In this document: positions 1 through 6,911 of the stretch, piece after piece
Layout: each line of letters begins with the position of its first letter
How positions within the stretch are numbered: position 1 is the first letter of the stretch
NCBI GenBank assembly: GCA_949373265.1
Contig: CASICT010000031.1
Coordinates: 1-12,608, forward strand
Reading direction: 5' to 3'
DNA length: 12,608 nucleotides
Origin: Candidatus Poseidoniaceae archaeon
Lineage (GTDB): Archaea > Thermoplasmatota > Poseidoniia > Poseidoniales > Poseidoniaceae
Notes under the pieces: generated by a model
The model's database searches: none
Seen by the model: only the letters and a program-made list of their open reading frames with translations
Told to the model about the DNA's origin: nothing
Position numbers and translations under genes: made by a program

Positions 1-199
1 GGTGAAATATTCCCATGACCGGTTGGCCATGATCTATCATATCTCCATGTAATTCCAGTAATTTACGTTCTTTACGCGGACACAAGAGCATTACTTCGAA
101 GCGGGCAGCATCTCTATCCCAGATTTCGCCCCATCGAGAATTGGCTTCATCCTTCAATTGTTGGAAAGTCATATTTGGAATCATTGCTGTAACGCCCAT
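1..199 (-). CDS. Unrecognised protein, N-terminal 66 codons (cut by window edge)
   Basis: An open frame runs from an ATG at 199 to the left edge without a stop, giving about 66 residues that begin MGVTAMIPNMTFQQLK. It lies 30 bp downstream of the asd stop on the same strand and probably belongs to that operon. A GGTGGT stretch about 3-9 bases before the ATG at 199 is a weak ribosome-binding site. Met codons at 184 and 172 are alternatives, and the stretch from 172 (MTFQQLKDEANSRWGEIW) looks like a natural start. The visible part is soluble, charged and rich in Arg, Glu and Asp, with one Cys in a CPRKERK stretch and several His near the cut. There is no signal peptide or membrane segment. I do not recognise the family, and its function cannot be read from this fragment. 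Confidence 0.6.
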   Translation of the reverse strand, partial: MGVTAMIPNMTFQQLKDEANSRWGEIWDRDAARFEVMLLCPRKERKLLELHGDMIDHGQPVMGIFH

Positions 200-229
200 G
201 CAACCACCAAGACAGCGAAGAGTGGTTGA

Positions 230-1192
230 CTATTTGGTGATGTAGGATTCCTGAATGGCAAATTCTGCCAATAAAATAACTCCGCCAGCAGCTCCGCGAA
301 TTGTGTTATGTGAAAGGGCATCAAAGCGAATAATATTACCTTCAACACGTATATTTCCGACTGTAGTAGTCATTCCACGCCCTGCCCATAAGTGGTCCTC
401 TCTGTTTGGAGATTCATCGATTATGACGTTAACTTCTCTAGGAGATGATGGAAGAATCAGTCTTGGAATATCCATCATCCTGCTTACCTCTTCAACTGTA
501 GTAGAACGACTTACTTCAACACCACATGATACAAAATGGCCATCTTTGTGAGGAACTCGGTTACATGATGCATTGACTGGAATTTCAAGATTCAATAGAT
601 GTTTCAGTTCAGCAATCAACTTTTCTTCTTCACCAGGGATGAATGGATTAACATCTCCTGCTAAGGCCGATTCATCGAATAATAATCTCCAGCCAGCACC
701 TGACAAGGCTTGGCGTGTATGGATTGTTACCGATTTAATTCCAAGTGGTACCAATCCCTTAATCGGCATTACAACTGGTATGACAGTACAATTCGTTGCA
801 CAAGCATGACCTTCGTATGCTTGCATTGCTTCAGGGTTTATTTCAGGAATAACCAGTGGGACTCCAGCAACCCTTCGGAAAGCACTCGAATTTGAAAACA
901 CATGAATTCCTCTCGCAACAAGAGATGGCTCAACAATTTCTGCAACATTACTGGGTAGGGCAGAAAATGCAATATCAACATCTGGGATATCACTCATCGA
1001 GCAAACTAATATGTCATAATCTGGACGTTGTGAATCCAATCGCCATTCAATCTCTTCAAACATCAGGCCTACATGTTTTGGAGACCCAGCAATCGCTTCG
1101 ACTTGGAAAAATGGATGATTGTAAAGCAATTCTTGAAGTCGTTGACCAACCAGGCCACTCGCTCCAAGAATAGCGACACTATAGCTGCTCAT
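230..1192 (-). CDS. asd: Aspartate-semialdehyde dehydrogenase
   Basis: This enzyme reduces aspartyl-4-phosphate to aspartate-4-semialdehyde with NADPH, the branch-point step to lysine, threonine, methionine and isoleucine, in the cytoplasm. The 320-aa product has an N-terminal Rossmann motif GASGLVGQRL (residues 10-19). The catalytic cysteine lies in ATNCTV (Cys135), with SGAGW at 164-168, a GEEEKL stretch at 187-192, and RVPHKDGH at 212-219 containing the expected catalytic His219. The C-terminal SHNTIRGAAGGVILLAE (294-310) is typical of the family. At 320 residues it is somewhat shorter than the usual ~340-370. Its ATG overlaps the stop of the upstream glycosyltransferase as ATGA, and a GAGGAG site 5 bases before the ATG fixes the start. 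Translational coupling with the glycosyltransferase is therefore likely, although the two functions are not obviously linked. Confidence 0.95.
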   Translation of the reverse strand: MSSYSVAILGASGLVGQRLQELLYNHPFFQVEAIAGSPKHVGLMFEEIEWRLDSQRPDYDILVCSMSDIPDVDIAFSALPSNVAEIVEPSLVARGIHVFSNSSAFRRVAGVPLVIPEINPEAMQAYEGHACATNCTVIPVVMPIKGLVPLGIKSVTIHTRQALSGAGWRLLFDESALAGDVNPFIPGEEEKLIAELKHLLNLEIPVNASCNRVPHKDGHFVSCGVEVSRSTTVEEVSRMMDIPRLILPSSPREVNVIIDESPNREDHLWAGRGMTTTVGNIRVEGNIIRFDALSHNTIRGAAGGVILLAEFAIQESYITK

Positions 1193-1899
1193 CCTTTCTC
1201 CTCATGAGGTGTGGGGAAGATTCTCCTTATGATGAGTTTCCTTGCAATAGAACTACCATCTTTGATGCTACCTAACTTTGCATCTCCTACTCTCTTTGAA
1301 TAACTGATTGGAACTTGCCTAATTGGAATATTTTGATCAACACAAGAAGTGTACATTTCTGCTTCGATTTCAAATCTCATACTATTGAGTTTCAGTCTCT
1401 TGATTGCGTCTCTAGAAAATACCCAAAATCCAGAGCATAAATCATTGATCGGGATTCCGTGTAGGGCGACTGCAAGCCAAGTAAGCAGATGATTTCCAAT
1501 CCAATTTGTGCTCGTCATCGCTTGAGGTTCAAGGTTTCCGTTTAACCGGTCTCCAATTACAATACCTGATTTTGGTAATGACGATACTAATCTTGGGATT
1601 TCTTCAGGGAAATATGTTCCATCAGAATCTAGCATAACCAAGATATCATCTCCATATTCGATGAATTTCTTGAATGCTTGGCGGATACCTGCGCCTTTAC
1701 CATTGCCCCATTGCTTAATCACCGAGCAACCGAGTTCCTCCGCAATATTCACTGTGTTGTCTGTTGAGCCACCATCGACAATTATGACTCTTATTTCATA
1801 GCCTCGAACCTTCAATTCCTCGAATGGAATTCGTGAATATACATCGGCTAAAGCCCCCTCTTCATCGAGAGTGGGTAGCATGATGAATATACTTGGCAC
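1189..1899 (-). CDS. Family 2 glycosyltransferase, dolichol-phosphate mannosyltransferase (DPM1)-like
   Basis: This is a GT-A fold glycosyltransferase that probably moves a sugar from a nucleotide donor to a polyprenyl or dolichyl phosphate at the cytoplasmic membrane face. The 236-aa product opens with the beta strand SIFIMLPTLDEEG (3-15), followed by VDGGSTDNT (41-49), GKGAGIRQAF (67-76), the metal-binding DSD at 91-93, GDRLNG at 116-121, DLCSGFWVF at 153-161, FEIEAEM at 176-182 and YSKRVGDAKLG at 200-210. These match the DPM1/DPG-synthase branch. There is no C-terminal membrane segment, so it is the short soluble form. Translation starts at GTG (1899); the next Met (residue 7) would remove most of the first strand. 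It follows the frameshifted membrane gene by 41 bp, counted from that gene's restored stop at 1941, and overlaps asd by 4 bp. A sugar-lipid product could feed the GT-C-like neighbour; that is inference. Confidence 0.9.
   Translation of the reverse strand: MPSIFIMLPTLDEEGALADVYSRIPFEELKVRGYEIRVIIVDGGSTDNTVNIAEELGCSVIKQWGNGKGAGIRQAFKKFIEYGDDILVMLDSDGTYFPEEIPRLVSSLPKSGIVIGDRLNGNLEPQAMTSTNWIGNHLLTWLAVALHGIPINDLCSGFWVFSRDAIKRLKLNSMRFEIEAEMYTSCVDQNIPIRQVPISYSKRVGDAKLGSIKDGSSIARKLIIRRIFPTPHEEKG
1198..1203 (-). promoter_or_regulatory. Ribosome-binding site of asd
   Basis: On the minus strand GAGGAG is followed by five bases and then the asd ATG at 1192. It lies within the last codons of the upstream glycosyltransferase gene. 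This supports the start chosen for asd and re-initiation at the ATGA overlap. Confidence 0.6.
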
Positions 1900-1996
1900 A
1901 TTGTCTGTGCCTATGGCTTAACAGTCAAGTCTTTCGCTAATTATCGTGCGATAGAGATGATTTCTACCCAATGAACTCTAATTCCGGTTTCATCGA

Positions 1997-2800
1997 TTAT
2001 TGAATCACCTCTACCAGATGCACCCAGAGGATTAATCCAATATATGGAATTGACTCTCTATGCTGAATTACAAATCCTCCATTACCTGCAAAAGTGCATG
2101 AATTGTACCAACCAGAACCTTCGAAAATCATTCCATTGACCTCTGCCTTTACATTTCCAACAAACTCTACCATGACGCATATTTGGTATGCTTCAGTATC
2201 ATTGACTGCAAAACTATGCTTACCTTCTGTAAGGTACAACTTTTCATTTCCAAGATTGAAAGGATCACTATTTCTCTGTGAGTGCCAAGGGTCTAGCCTC
2301 ATGTTCTCACCTTTTATGGGTTGGAAATCTGATATCATTCCATCATCTTCGAGAATATACATTGTAGATGCTCCACTCGACCAAAGTTTCTCCCAGTGCG
2401 TTGAAGCCTGGATGTGTTGCATCATTACACCTTTTGGTGATGCGATGGCATGAGTAATACCTAACTCTTGTAATTTTGAAATGTCATCATTTTTGATAGC
2501 GGTTGTTGCAGTGTTCTGAATTGAAAATTCTTGTTTGAGAATTCCTAATGTTGGTATTGAGGTTGTACCGATATGTTCTGGTATCGAATAAACATGGCCC
2601 CAATGTTCATTCTCAGTATATACAATAGAGTCTTCAGGAAGATTGTCTAATAATTGAATCAAGATATCATCACCATAGGAAGAAACATGCAATTCATCAT
2701 GTTCTGCAAGTTCGGTTAGAGCACTGTGAGCAATTCCGCATAAGAGTAGTGTTACAATCATAACAGCCCGTCCTCCCTTCTGAAGACATACCACCTTCAA
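1997..2800 (-). CDS. C-terminal soluble domain of the GT-C-like protein (frame 2)
   Basis: This 267-aa frame overlaps the preceding one by 104 bp and has only a TTG start (2800), so it is better read as the continuation of the upstream gene than as a separate one. Its first residues up to GGR are probably not translated in this frame. The segment RAVMIVTLLLCGIAHSA is a final membrane helix. The following domain holds DDILIQLLDNLPEDSIVYTENEHWGHV, then LQELGITHAIASP and HWEKLWSSGASTMYILED. A 'lead residues, ageing address, LGI-THxIxS, WEKLxSSG, YIxE' pattern of this kind is common in extracytoplasmic tails of GT-C glycosyltransferases. After about residue 150 comes a beta-rich portion (EGKHSFAVNDTEAYQICVMVEF...). 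The final residues after HRESIPY are out of frame because of the second indel, and the real C-terminus extends to 1941. Confidence 0.6.
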   Translation of the reverse strand: MKVVCLQKGGRAVMIVTLLLCGIAHSALTELAEHDELHVSSYGDDILIQLLDNLPEDSIVYTENEHWGHVYSIPEHIGTTSIPTLGILKQEFSIQNTATTAIKNDDISKLQELGITHAIASPKGVMMQHIQASTHWEKLWSSGASTMYILEDDGMISDFQPIKGENMRLDPWHSQRNSDPFNLGNEKLYLTEGKHSFAVNDTEAYQICVMVEFVGNVKAEVNGMIFEGSGWYNSCTFAGNGGFVIQHRESIPYIGLILWVHLVEVIQ

Positions 2801-3998
2801 TGCGTGATAGCCTCATACCAACAAGTGTAGCTAATGGGATGTGGAATGCATGCATACTCATAGAATACAAGGCATATGACATCATTGAAAGTAATGTGAA
2901 TCCTGTAAAACCATCAAACAAATGTATGGAGGACAGTGACCAATTAAGACCTAGCCAAATGATAAGGATACGGGCTGGTTTGTCATTACGAAGTGTCCAT
3001 GCAGACCACAATCCAAGTGGCAATAGCAGTCCTGAATAAATCGCCATCGGCGCTCCACCTTGCCATCCGTACTCTGCGAAAACAGCCTTGCCATCAAATG
3101 CGGGGGCGAATATCAAAATTGCAAAAACTATTGCAATAATTAAAATGACAGATTGTATTTTGTCTGTTAGACTAATCTGGTCACTTTTACTAACAAGCAT
3201 TTTTGCAAAAACTAATGTTGCAAGATAAATAAGTCCAGTTGGATGAATCATTGCAACAATTAATGCTGTTATCGCTACTACTCCCCATCGTAATTTTGTC
3301 GAGAACATTGTAAGGATAATAACCAATCCCAATTGACTTGCCACTGTTGGATAACCTGAATCTAGGTTTTTAGCGAATAAAGCCGGAGCCATTAGCATAG
3401 CCATAATCGTCCAGTGGCCACATCCCATTTTCTCTCCAATAGCGGCAATGCCAAGTAACAATGCGATGAAGCAAAAAGTTCCAAGCAGAAACACTGCCAT
3501 GTGTGGCGAGCCTCCCATCCAAGCGGCTAGCATTGGAAATGCAGGGGGATATACCCACTCTCCAATTGAGGGTTCAGTTAAACTAAATGCGCCATTTCTT
3601 GATATTGAATCTGTTAATGCGGAGAATCCAATCCAGTCCACACCCATTGGAGACCCATATGAAAGTGGAGTAATTGCTATTATGAAGGCAATTATTGTAA
3701 ATATCCAAAACCATGGTGTGCGTTGAATTCTATTCTTAACAAATATTGGTTGTAGTTCGACTCTAATTGAAATAAATGCGATTATATTTGCTAATACTAA
3801 CAAAGTAGTTAGGGTTTCAAGAGACCAGTTTAGTAGAAATGATAATCCCGAAATCCCGAGGCAGGCCAATAGTCCAAATGCTGGCATAAGCAAGAGGTGG
3901 CGCTTCATGTCTCCGTCTTTGTCCAGTCTTCTAGCAATCGCAATGCCAGGTAGAATTGCGACCACTAATCCCAGAGACATTACCACCGCCTTTCTCAT
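2697..3998 (-). CDS. N-terminal membrane part of the GT-C-like protein (frame 1)
   Basis: This frame encodes 433 residues, of which about 407 are plausible. Around 12 hydrophobic helices are visible, for example residues 4-22, 34-56, 62-80, 96-113, 165-187, 235-262, 277-300 and 366-384. The first large loop holds GVDWIGF with Asp121, then EWVYPPAFPMLAAW (148-160). An acidic residue in the first extracytoplasmic loop followed by a YPP-type stretch is common in GT-C/PMT-family lipid-linked sugar transferases, but I cannot assign a specific family. The last ~26 residues (GRTGCYDCNTTLM and beyond) are Cys/Thr-rich and unlike a membrane protein, which marks them as out-of-frame readthrough after the indel near 2776. 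The gene starts at ATG 3998 and diverges from the M23 gene across 56 bp. The downstream DPM1-like gene supports a glycosylation role by context only. Confidence 0.75.
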   Translation of the reverse strand: MRKAVVMSLGLVVAILPGIAIARRLDKDGDMKRHLLLMPAFGLLACLGISGLSFLLNWSLETLTTLLVLANIIAFISIRVELQPIFVKNRIQRTPWFWIFTIIAFIIAITPLSYGSPMGVDWIGFSALTDSISRNGAFSLTEPSIGEWVYPPAFPMLAAWMGGSPHMAVFLLGTFCFIALLLGIAAIGEKMGCGHWTIMAMLMAPALFAKNLDSGYPTVASQLGLVIILTMFSTKLRWGVVAITALIVAMIHPTGLIYLATLVFAKMLVSKSDQISLTDKIQSVILIIAIVFAILIFAPAFDGKAVFAEYGWQGGAPMAIYSGLLLPLGLWSAWTLRNDKPARILIIWLGLNWSLSSIHLFDGFTGFTLLSMMSYALYSMSMHAFHIPLATLVGMRLSRIEGGMSSEGRTGCYDCNTTLMRNCSQCSNRTCRT

Positions 3999-4054
3999 CT
4001 GGGTTTCAAACCTATTTGCGAAGGATGATGAATTAGAGCCGTTTCCGTTATCTT
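3999..4054. promoter_or_regulatory. Divergent intergenic region between the GT-C-like gene and the M23 gene
   Basis: These 56 bp separate two outward-facing start codons, so they should hold at least part of both promoters. There is no clear purine-rich ribosome-binding site before either ATG, which fits leaderless or short-leader transcripts. An AT-rich stretch (TCTAATTCATC on the minus strand, about 4025-4036) is the only TATA-like candidate. It is weak, so no precise promoter is assigned. Confidence 0.3.
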
Positions 4055-4618
4055 ATGGCAGAAGTCATCAGACTCCCTGAAGAGTACTGGGTTTTTGATT
4101 TTACTAAGGGAGAAGACCCCGATTTCGAATGCCCATTTTCTTATCAAATAGGCCGCTACGATGAAGTTAGACCAGGTATGTATACTCATGAATTATTCGA
4201 AGGTACTCGCGATTTGCATGTTGGGATAGATATCGGCGCTCCAGTCGGCGAGCCAATATATGCATTCGGGGACGGGGTTGTTCACTCTAAGGGAGTGAAT
4301 GGGGAGCCAGGGTCTTATGGTCCAACAATTATCATTCAACATGAAATCGAAGGGCGTCCTATATGGGCACTTTATGGTCACCTTTCAATGGAGTCTTTGG
4401 ATATGGTAGAGGTAGGTGGGCCTATTGATGAAGGCCAAGTTATTGCAACTGTAGGTGACAAAAGTGTGAATGGAGGATGGGAGCCTCACCTTCATTTCCA
4501 ACTTTCTTGGGATGAACCTGCTGGAAATGATATGCCCGGAGTAGTATCACAAGACGATAGAGATTGGGCGCTGGAAAAATATCCCGACCCGAGAATGGTT
4601 CTAGGTCCGATTTATTGA
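4055..4618 (+). CDS. M23/LytM-fold metallopeptidase homologue, stand-alone
   Basis: The 187-aa product is a single LytM-like domain (about residues 50-150) with short flanks. HVGID (His55, Asp59) supplies two zinc ligands, ALYGHLS holds His109, and PHLHFQL holds His145 and His147. All positions equivalent to the LytM zinc site and catalytic histidines are therefore present. There is no signal peptide or membrane helix, so it should be cytoplasmic. From memory, the core (HxGIDxxAPxG, VVHS, GPTIIIQH, LYGHLS, VNGGWxPHLHFQ) and the tail with PGVVSQDDRDWAL resemble the M23-like module inside long bacterial proteins that also carry an APH-type kinase and a class III aminotransferase domain, more than they resemble cell-wall endopeptidases. 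Archaea lack murein, so the substrate is unknown. The start at 4055 is the first Met. The stop overlaps the convergent isomerase gene by 7 bp. Confidence 0.85.
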   Translation: MAEVIRLPEEYWVFDFTKGEDPDFECPFSYQIGRYDEVRPGMYTHELFEGTRDLHVGIDIGAPVGEPIYAFGDGVVHSKGVNGEPGSYGPTIIIQHEIEGRPIWALYGHLSMESLDMVEVGGPIDEGQVIATVGDKSVNGGWEPHLHFQLSWDEPAGNDMPGVVSQDDRDWALEKYPDPRMVLGPIY

Positions 4619-5697
4619 TTGATCTGAGTTAAGAATTCCTTTAGCGAGATAATTGGTTCAATCGCAGATGGGTCTTTGCCATGAAGTAGAGCTAAAGCAA
4701 TTGATAACCAGTCCATCATTATACAAAGATGAAGCAAACTCTCGAGTAATGATTCCCCATCTCCATGAATTCTCCATGCAAGTTCAGTTGGACAATTTGA
4801 AACAAACCAATCCATCCTCTGAATTACTCTAGAATGCATTCCATCCCATGAAAGTAACAACAAAGCTTGATTTTCTGATTCTGGGTCTTGGTCATCTCCG
4901 ACCCCTCCCCAAGCAACAGATTCGTTATGATTCATTTCAGGGAATGCACCAATTCTTGCAAATCTTGCAGCATTTTCATTCAATTGATTCTTAAATCGAT
5001 TGATGGCGGGCATCAATTCATCTGGACCAAGTATTGCGATCGGATTTTCCATCATGTTGAGTGCTAAACTTGCGACATCTCCTTCAGGATGCAATGTAAT
5101 GTCATTGTCACTAATCGATTGCTGTAAACGTATTAGCGTTTCATCTGTAATCTCGGATTGAAGGATGCCAATTTCTAACATCAGAGATAATTGTCGTGAA
5201 AATATGTGGCCAAATGCAGAACGAGGTGGTTGTCCCCCTGGGCATGAAATTAGGTACATTGAATCTGACAATTCGCACATACCCGATAGAATTCCACCAC
5301 TTGAAATAACCACAATAGTTGCATCTTGACTCATTGCCTGTTCACAAGCTGACAATGTTTCTTCGGTATTGCCTGAGTAGGATGTTGCAACTACAAGCCA
5401 GTCTTGAGTCCACCAGTTTGGTAAGTCATATCCGCGATGACATCTGATAGGAACAGCCCCTTCATAATCTGCTAATGTAGAAATGAAATCTCCCGAAGCA
5501 GCAGAGCCGCCCATTCCAATGAATAATACTCCAGACCAACCCTTGTCGATCTCTGATAACCAAGGTAGCAGTTCCCTGTTTGTACTTTTAAGACCAATTT
5601 TTATGTCTTCGACAAATGAACGTGTTAATCCGATCATATCTTCTGAGTCTAGAGCAGATGCAAGTCGAATCATACCTTCATCCATATCATTCACCAT
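4612..5697 (-). CDS. Bifunctional phosphoglucose/phosphomannose isomerase
   Basis: This cytoplasmic SIS-domain enzyme interconverts glucose-6-phosphate or mannose-6-phosphate with fructose-6-phosphate, linking glycolysis/gluconeogenesis to mannose-sugar supply. Family hallmarks are GMGGSAASGD (61-70), SYSGNTEET (106-114, phosphosugar binding), PPRSAFGH (157-164), NQLNENA (237-243), EMNHNES (254-260, with the catalytic-type His257) and the C-terminal ALLHGKDPSAIEPIISLKEFL (337-356). The 361-residue length is close to the usual ~310-350. Starting at ATG 5697 it overlaps the nmd3 stop by 11 bp. An alternative ATG at 5685 (residue 5) lies just after that stop, with GGTGA about five bases upstream, and may be the true start. 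It ends the ccm-nmd3 operon and overlaps the convergent M23 gene. Mannose-6-phosphate made here could supply the DPM1-like enzyme; that is inference. Confidence 0.92.
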   Translation of the reverse strand: MVNDMDEGMIRLASALDSEDMIGLTRSFVEDIKIGLKSTNRELLPWLSEIDKGWSGVLFIGMGGSAASGDFISTLADYEGAVPIRCHRGYDLPNWWTQDWLVVATSYSGNTEETLSACEQAMSQDATIVVISSGGILSGMCELSDSMYLISCPGGQPPRSAFGHIFSRQLSLMLEIGILQSEITDETLIRLQQSISDNDITLHPEGDVASLALNMMENPIAILGPDELMPAINRFKNQLNENAARFARIGAFPEMNHNESVAWGGVGDDQDPESENQALLLLSWDGMHSRVIQRMDWFVSNCPTELAWRIHGDGESLLESLLHLCIMMDWLSIALALLHGKDPSAIEPIISLKEFLTQINQ

Positions 5698-6778
5698 CCA
5701 TCCCTAGACGAGGTAGGCAAATCCATTCGTCATCGATCTTTGCTAGCATCAACTTTCTTCCAGGCTCATGCTCGAAGGGTAATCTTACTGCGGTCATTTT
5801 CCAGTTATTGGGATCTAAAAATTCAGCAACTGAAGAATCTTCACTTATTGAATCAAGATACACAAAGTCCTTCCTTTGGGAAACAACATTTGCCACTTCT
5901 AGGTCTCTCCAAGTCGCACCAGTACGTTCTCTTTTCACGACCTTCTCAACAATTGCACCATCCCCTGACCAATTGGATGGTCTCCATAATTCCCCTCGCC
6001 AGCGAATGACATCACCTAATGCGTACCCTGGCTTGCGATAAAGTAGGGTAAGTCTTGTTAGGTCTGCACCATCTTTGCGACCTACTACAGATGTTGTAGC
6101 AGTAACCTGTCCTCCATGTTTGGAGATTAGGTGGCGACCCCACGATCTAGCTAGAGCCTTAGAGCCAAGTACAACATCATAACCTCCAGTGACTGGACCT
6201 TCGCTTGTGATGAAAAACATCGGGTCATCGGGCATATCGGTCATAACGTCATCTAAGGTAGCCCTCAGTAATTGAAATTCTTCGTCGGATAATCTGCGAG
6301 CACTTGAACGAATTTGGACGGTGGCTTCGAAATAATTACCTGCTCTTCTTGCACATGTTAGGCAAACACCATTCGACATTCTGGCTCTCATAGTATGCTT
6401 TTCATTATACGAAAGGCCGTCGATTACACCTTCGACTTCGAGGTGTATCATTGTGTGTCTGCCATCGACTTCACGAGCGACTAGCCCTAATTCTAAGTCT
6501 TCAATATTGCTATGAAATTCAACATTTCGTTGAACTAATTCATGCCATAAATCTTCTGAAGGAACATCACTCCATTTACCTTGGAAATCAATTATTCCAC
6601 ATCGGGCACAGCGTGTCCATGGGACATTTTTTGGAACTTTTACTAAAGTGACTCTGTCACGAGTACACTTCTCGCACATGCGGTCACTAAACAACGGAGG
6701 TTCCGCCCCACAAATAAGACAAAAATCACCTCCAAGATCCATATAATCACCAGCGTACGCATTACTCTGATTCTTCAT
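5687..6778 (-). CDS. NMD3 family ribosome-associated protein
   Basis: In eukaryotes NMD3 is the adaptor that exports the large ribosomal subunit. Archaeal homologues keep the N-terminal zinc-binding region and presumably act in large-subunit maturation or quality control. The 363-aa product has four CxxC pairs: Cys20/23, Cys35/38, Cys57/60 and Cys139/142, giving two zinc sites. They are followed by a middle region (about 145-240, with ATVQIRSSARRLSDEE and GGYDVVLGSKALARSWGRHL) and a C-terminal beta-rich OB-like part (about 250-350, LLYRKPGYALGDVIRWRGELW). This layout matches archaeal NMD3. It starts inside the end of the ccmD-like gene (17-bp overlap), with GGAGAAGG about 9 bases before the ATG, and its own end overlaps the isomerase gene. 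Co-transcription with haem-export genes looks like operon packing rather than a functional link. Confidence 0.9.
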   Translation of the reverse strand: MKNQSNAYAGDYMDLGGDFCLICGAEPPLFSDRMCEKCTRDRVTLVKVPKNVPWTRCARCGIIDFQGKWSDVPSEDLWHELVQRNVEFHSNIEDLELGLVAREVDGRHTMIHLEVEGVIDGLSYNEKHTMRARMSNGVCLTCARRAGNYFEATVQIRSSARRLSDEEFQLLRATLDDVMTDMPDDPMFFITSEGPVTGGYDVVLGSKALARSWGRHLISKHGGQVTATTSVVGRKDGADLTRLTLLYRKPGYALGDVIRWRGELWRPSNWSGDGAIVEKVVKRERTGATWRDLEVANVVSQRKDFVYLDSISEDSSVAEFLDPNNWKMTAVRLPFEHEPGRKLMLAKIDDEWICLPRLGMDGE

Positions 6779-6911
6779 TGGCTAAAGCCTTCTCCAATGA
6801 ATTAATCTTCGCTTCTAGGGATTTGGAGCGTGCGAATACAGTCCAAGTCCAAAGTGCAAGAGCGCCGATCATGCCAAGATATGCAGCAACTAGGTATGAT
6901 TGACCACTCAT
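6762..6911 (-). CDS. ccmD: CcmD-like haem exporter subunit (49 aa)
   Basis: CcmD is a small single-pass membrane protein that helps release holo-CcmE from the CcmABC complex in System I cytochrome c maturation. This 49-residue frame starts MSGQSYLVAAYLGMIGALALW, with a membrane helix at about residues 5-27, followed by a basic stretch (FARSKSLEAK) and a short amphipathic helix (INSLEKALANEE). That is the CcmD plan: one helix, then Arg/Lys and an LExxI-xxLE coil. The ATG overlaps the ccmC stop as ATGA and has a strong GAGGAGGG site six bases upstream. The frame ends within the start of nmd3 (17-bp overlap). Position directly after ccmC, the ribosome-binding site and the topology together make the call firm, although the family is too short for a decisive motif. 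Confidence 0.85.
   Translation of the reverse strand: MSGQSYLVAAYLGMIGALALWTWTVFARSKSLEAKINSLEKALANEESE

Larger units (their letters stand above)
1941..3998 (-). pseudogene. Polytopic membrane protein gene, GT-C/PMT-like, with two apparent frameshifts
   Basis: Three successive reading frames on the minus strand form one protein of about 684 residues if two indels are corrected. The first shift is best placed at the GGG run at 2775-2777: removing one G joins ...RIEGGMSSEGG to RAVMIVTLLL and continues a membrane helix. The second is best placed in the ATATAT run around 2040-2045: removing one AT joins ...HRESIPY to WINPLGASGRGD, then a protein-like tail ending GIRVHWVEIISIAR with a TAA at 1941-1943. 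Frame arithmetic closes: 2058 minus 3 bases is 685 codons. The overall plan, about 12 helices followed by a soluble extracytoplasmic domain, resembles GT-C membrane glycosyltransferases. The sequence alone cannot separate a true pseudogene from sequencing or assembly errors, and programmed shifting is a remote alternative. Confidence 0.65.

Noticed and set aside
1997..2800. Separate gene encoding the 267-aa soluble domain
   Set aside because: Its only start is a TTG inside the upstream gene with a 104-bp overlap, and its N-terminal helix continues the upstream protein after a one-base correction.
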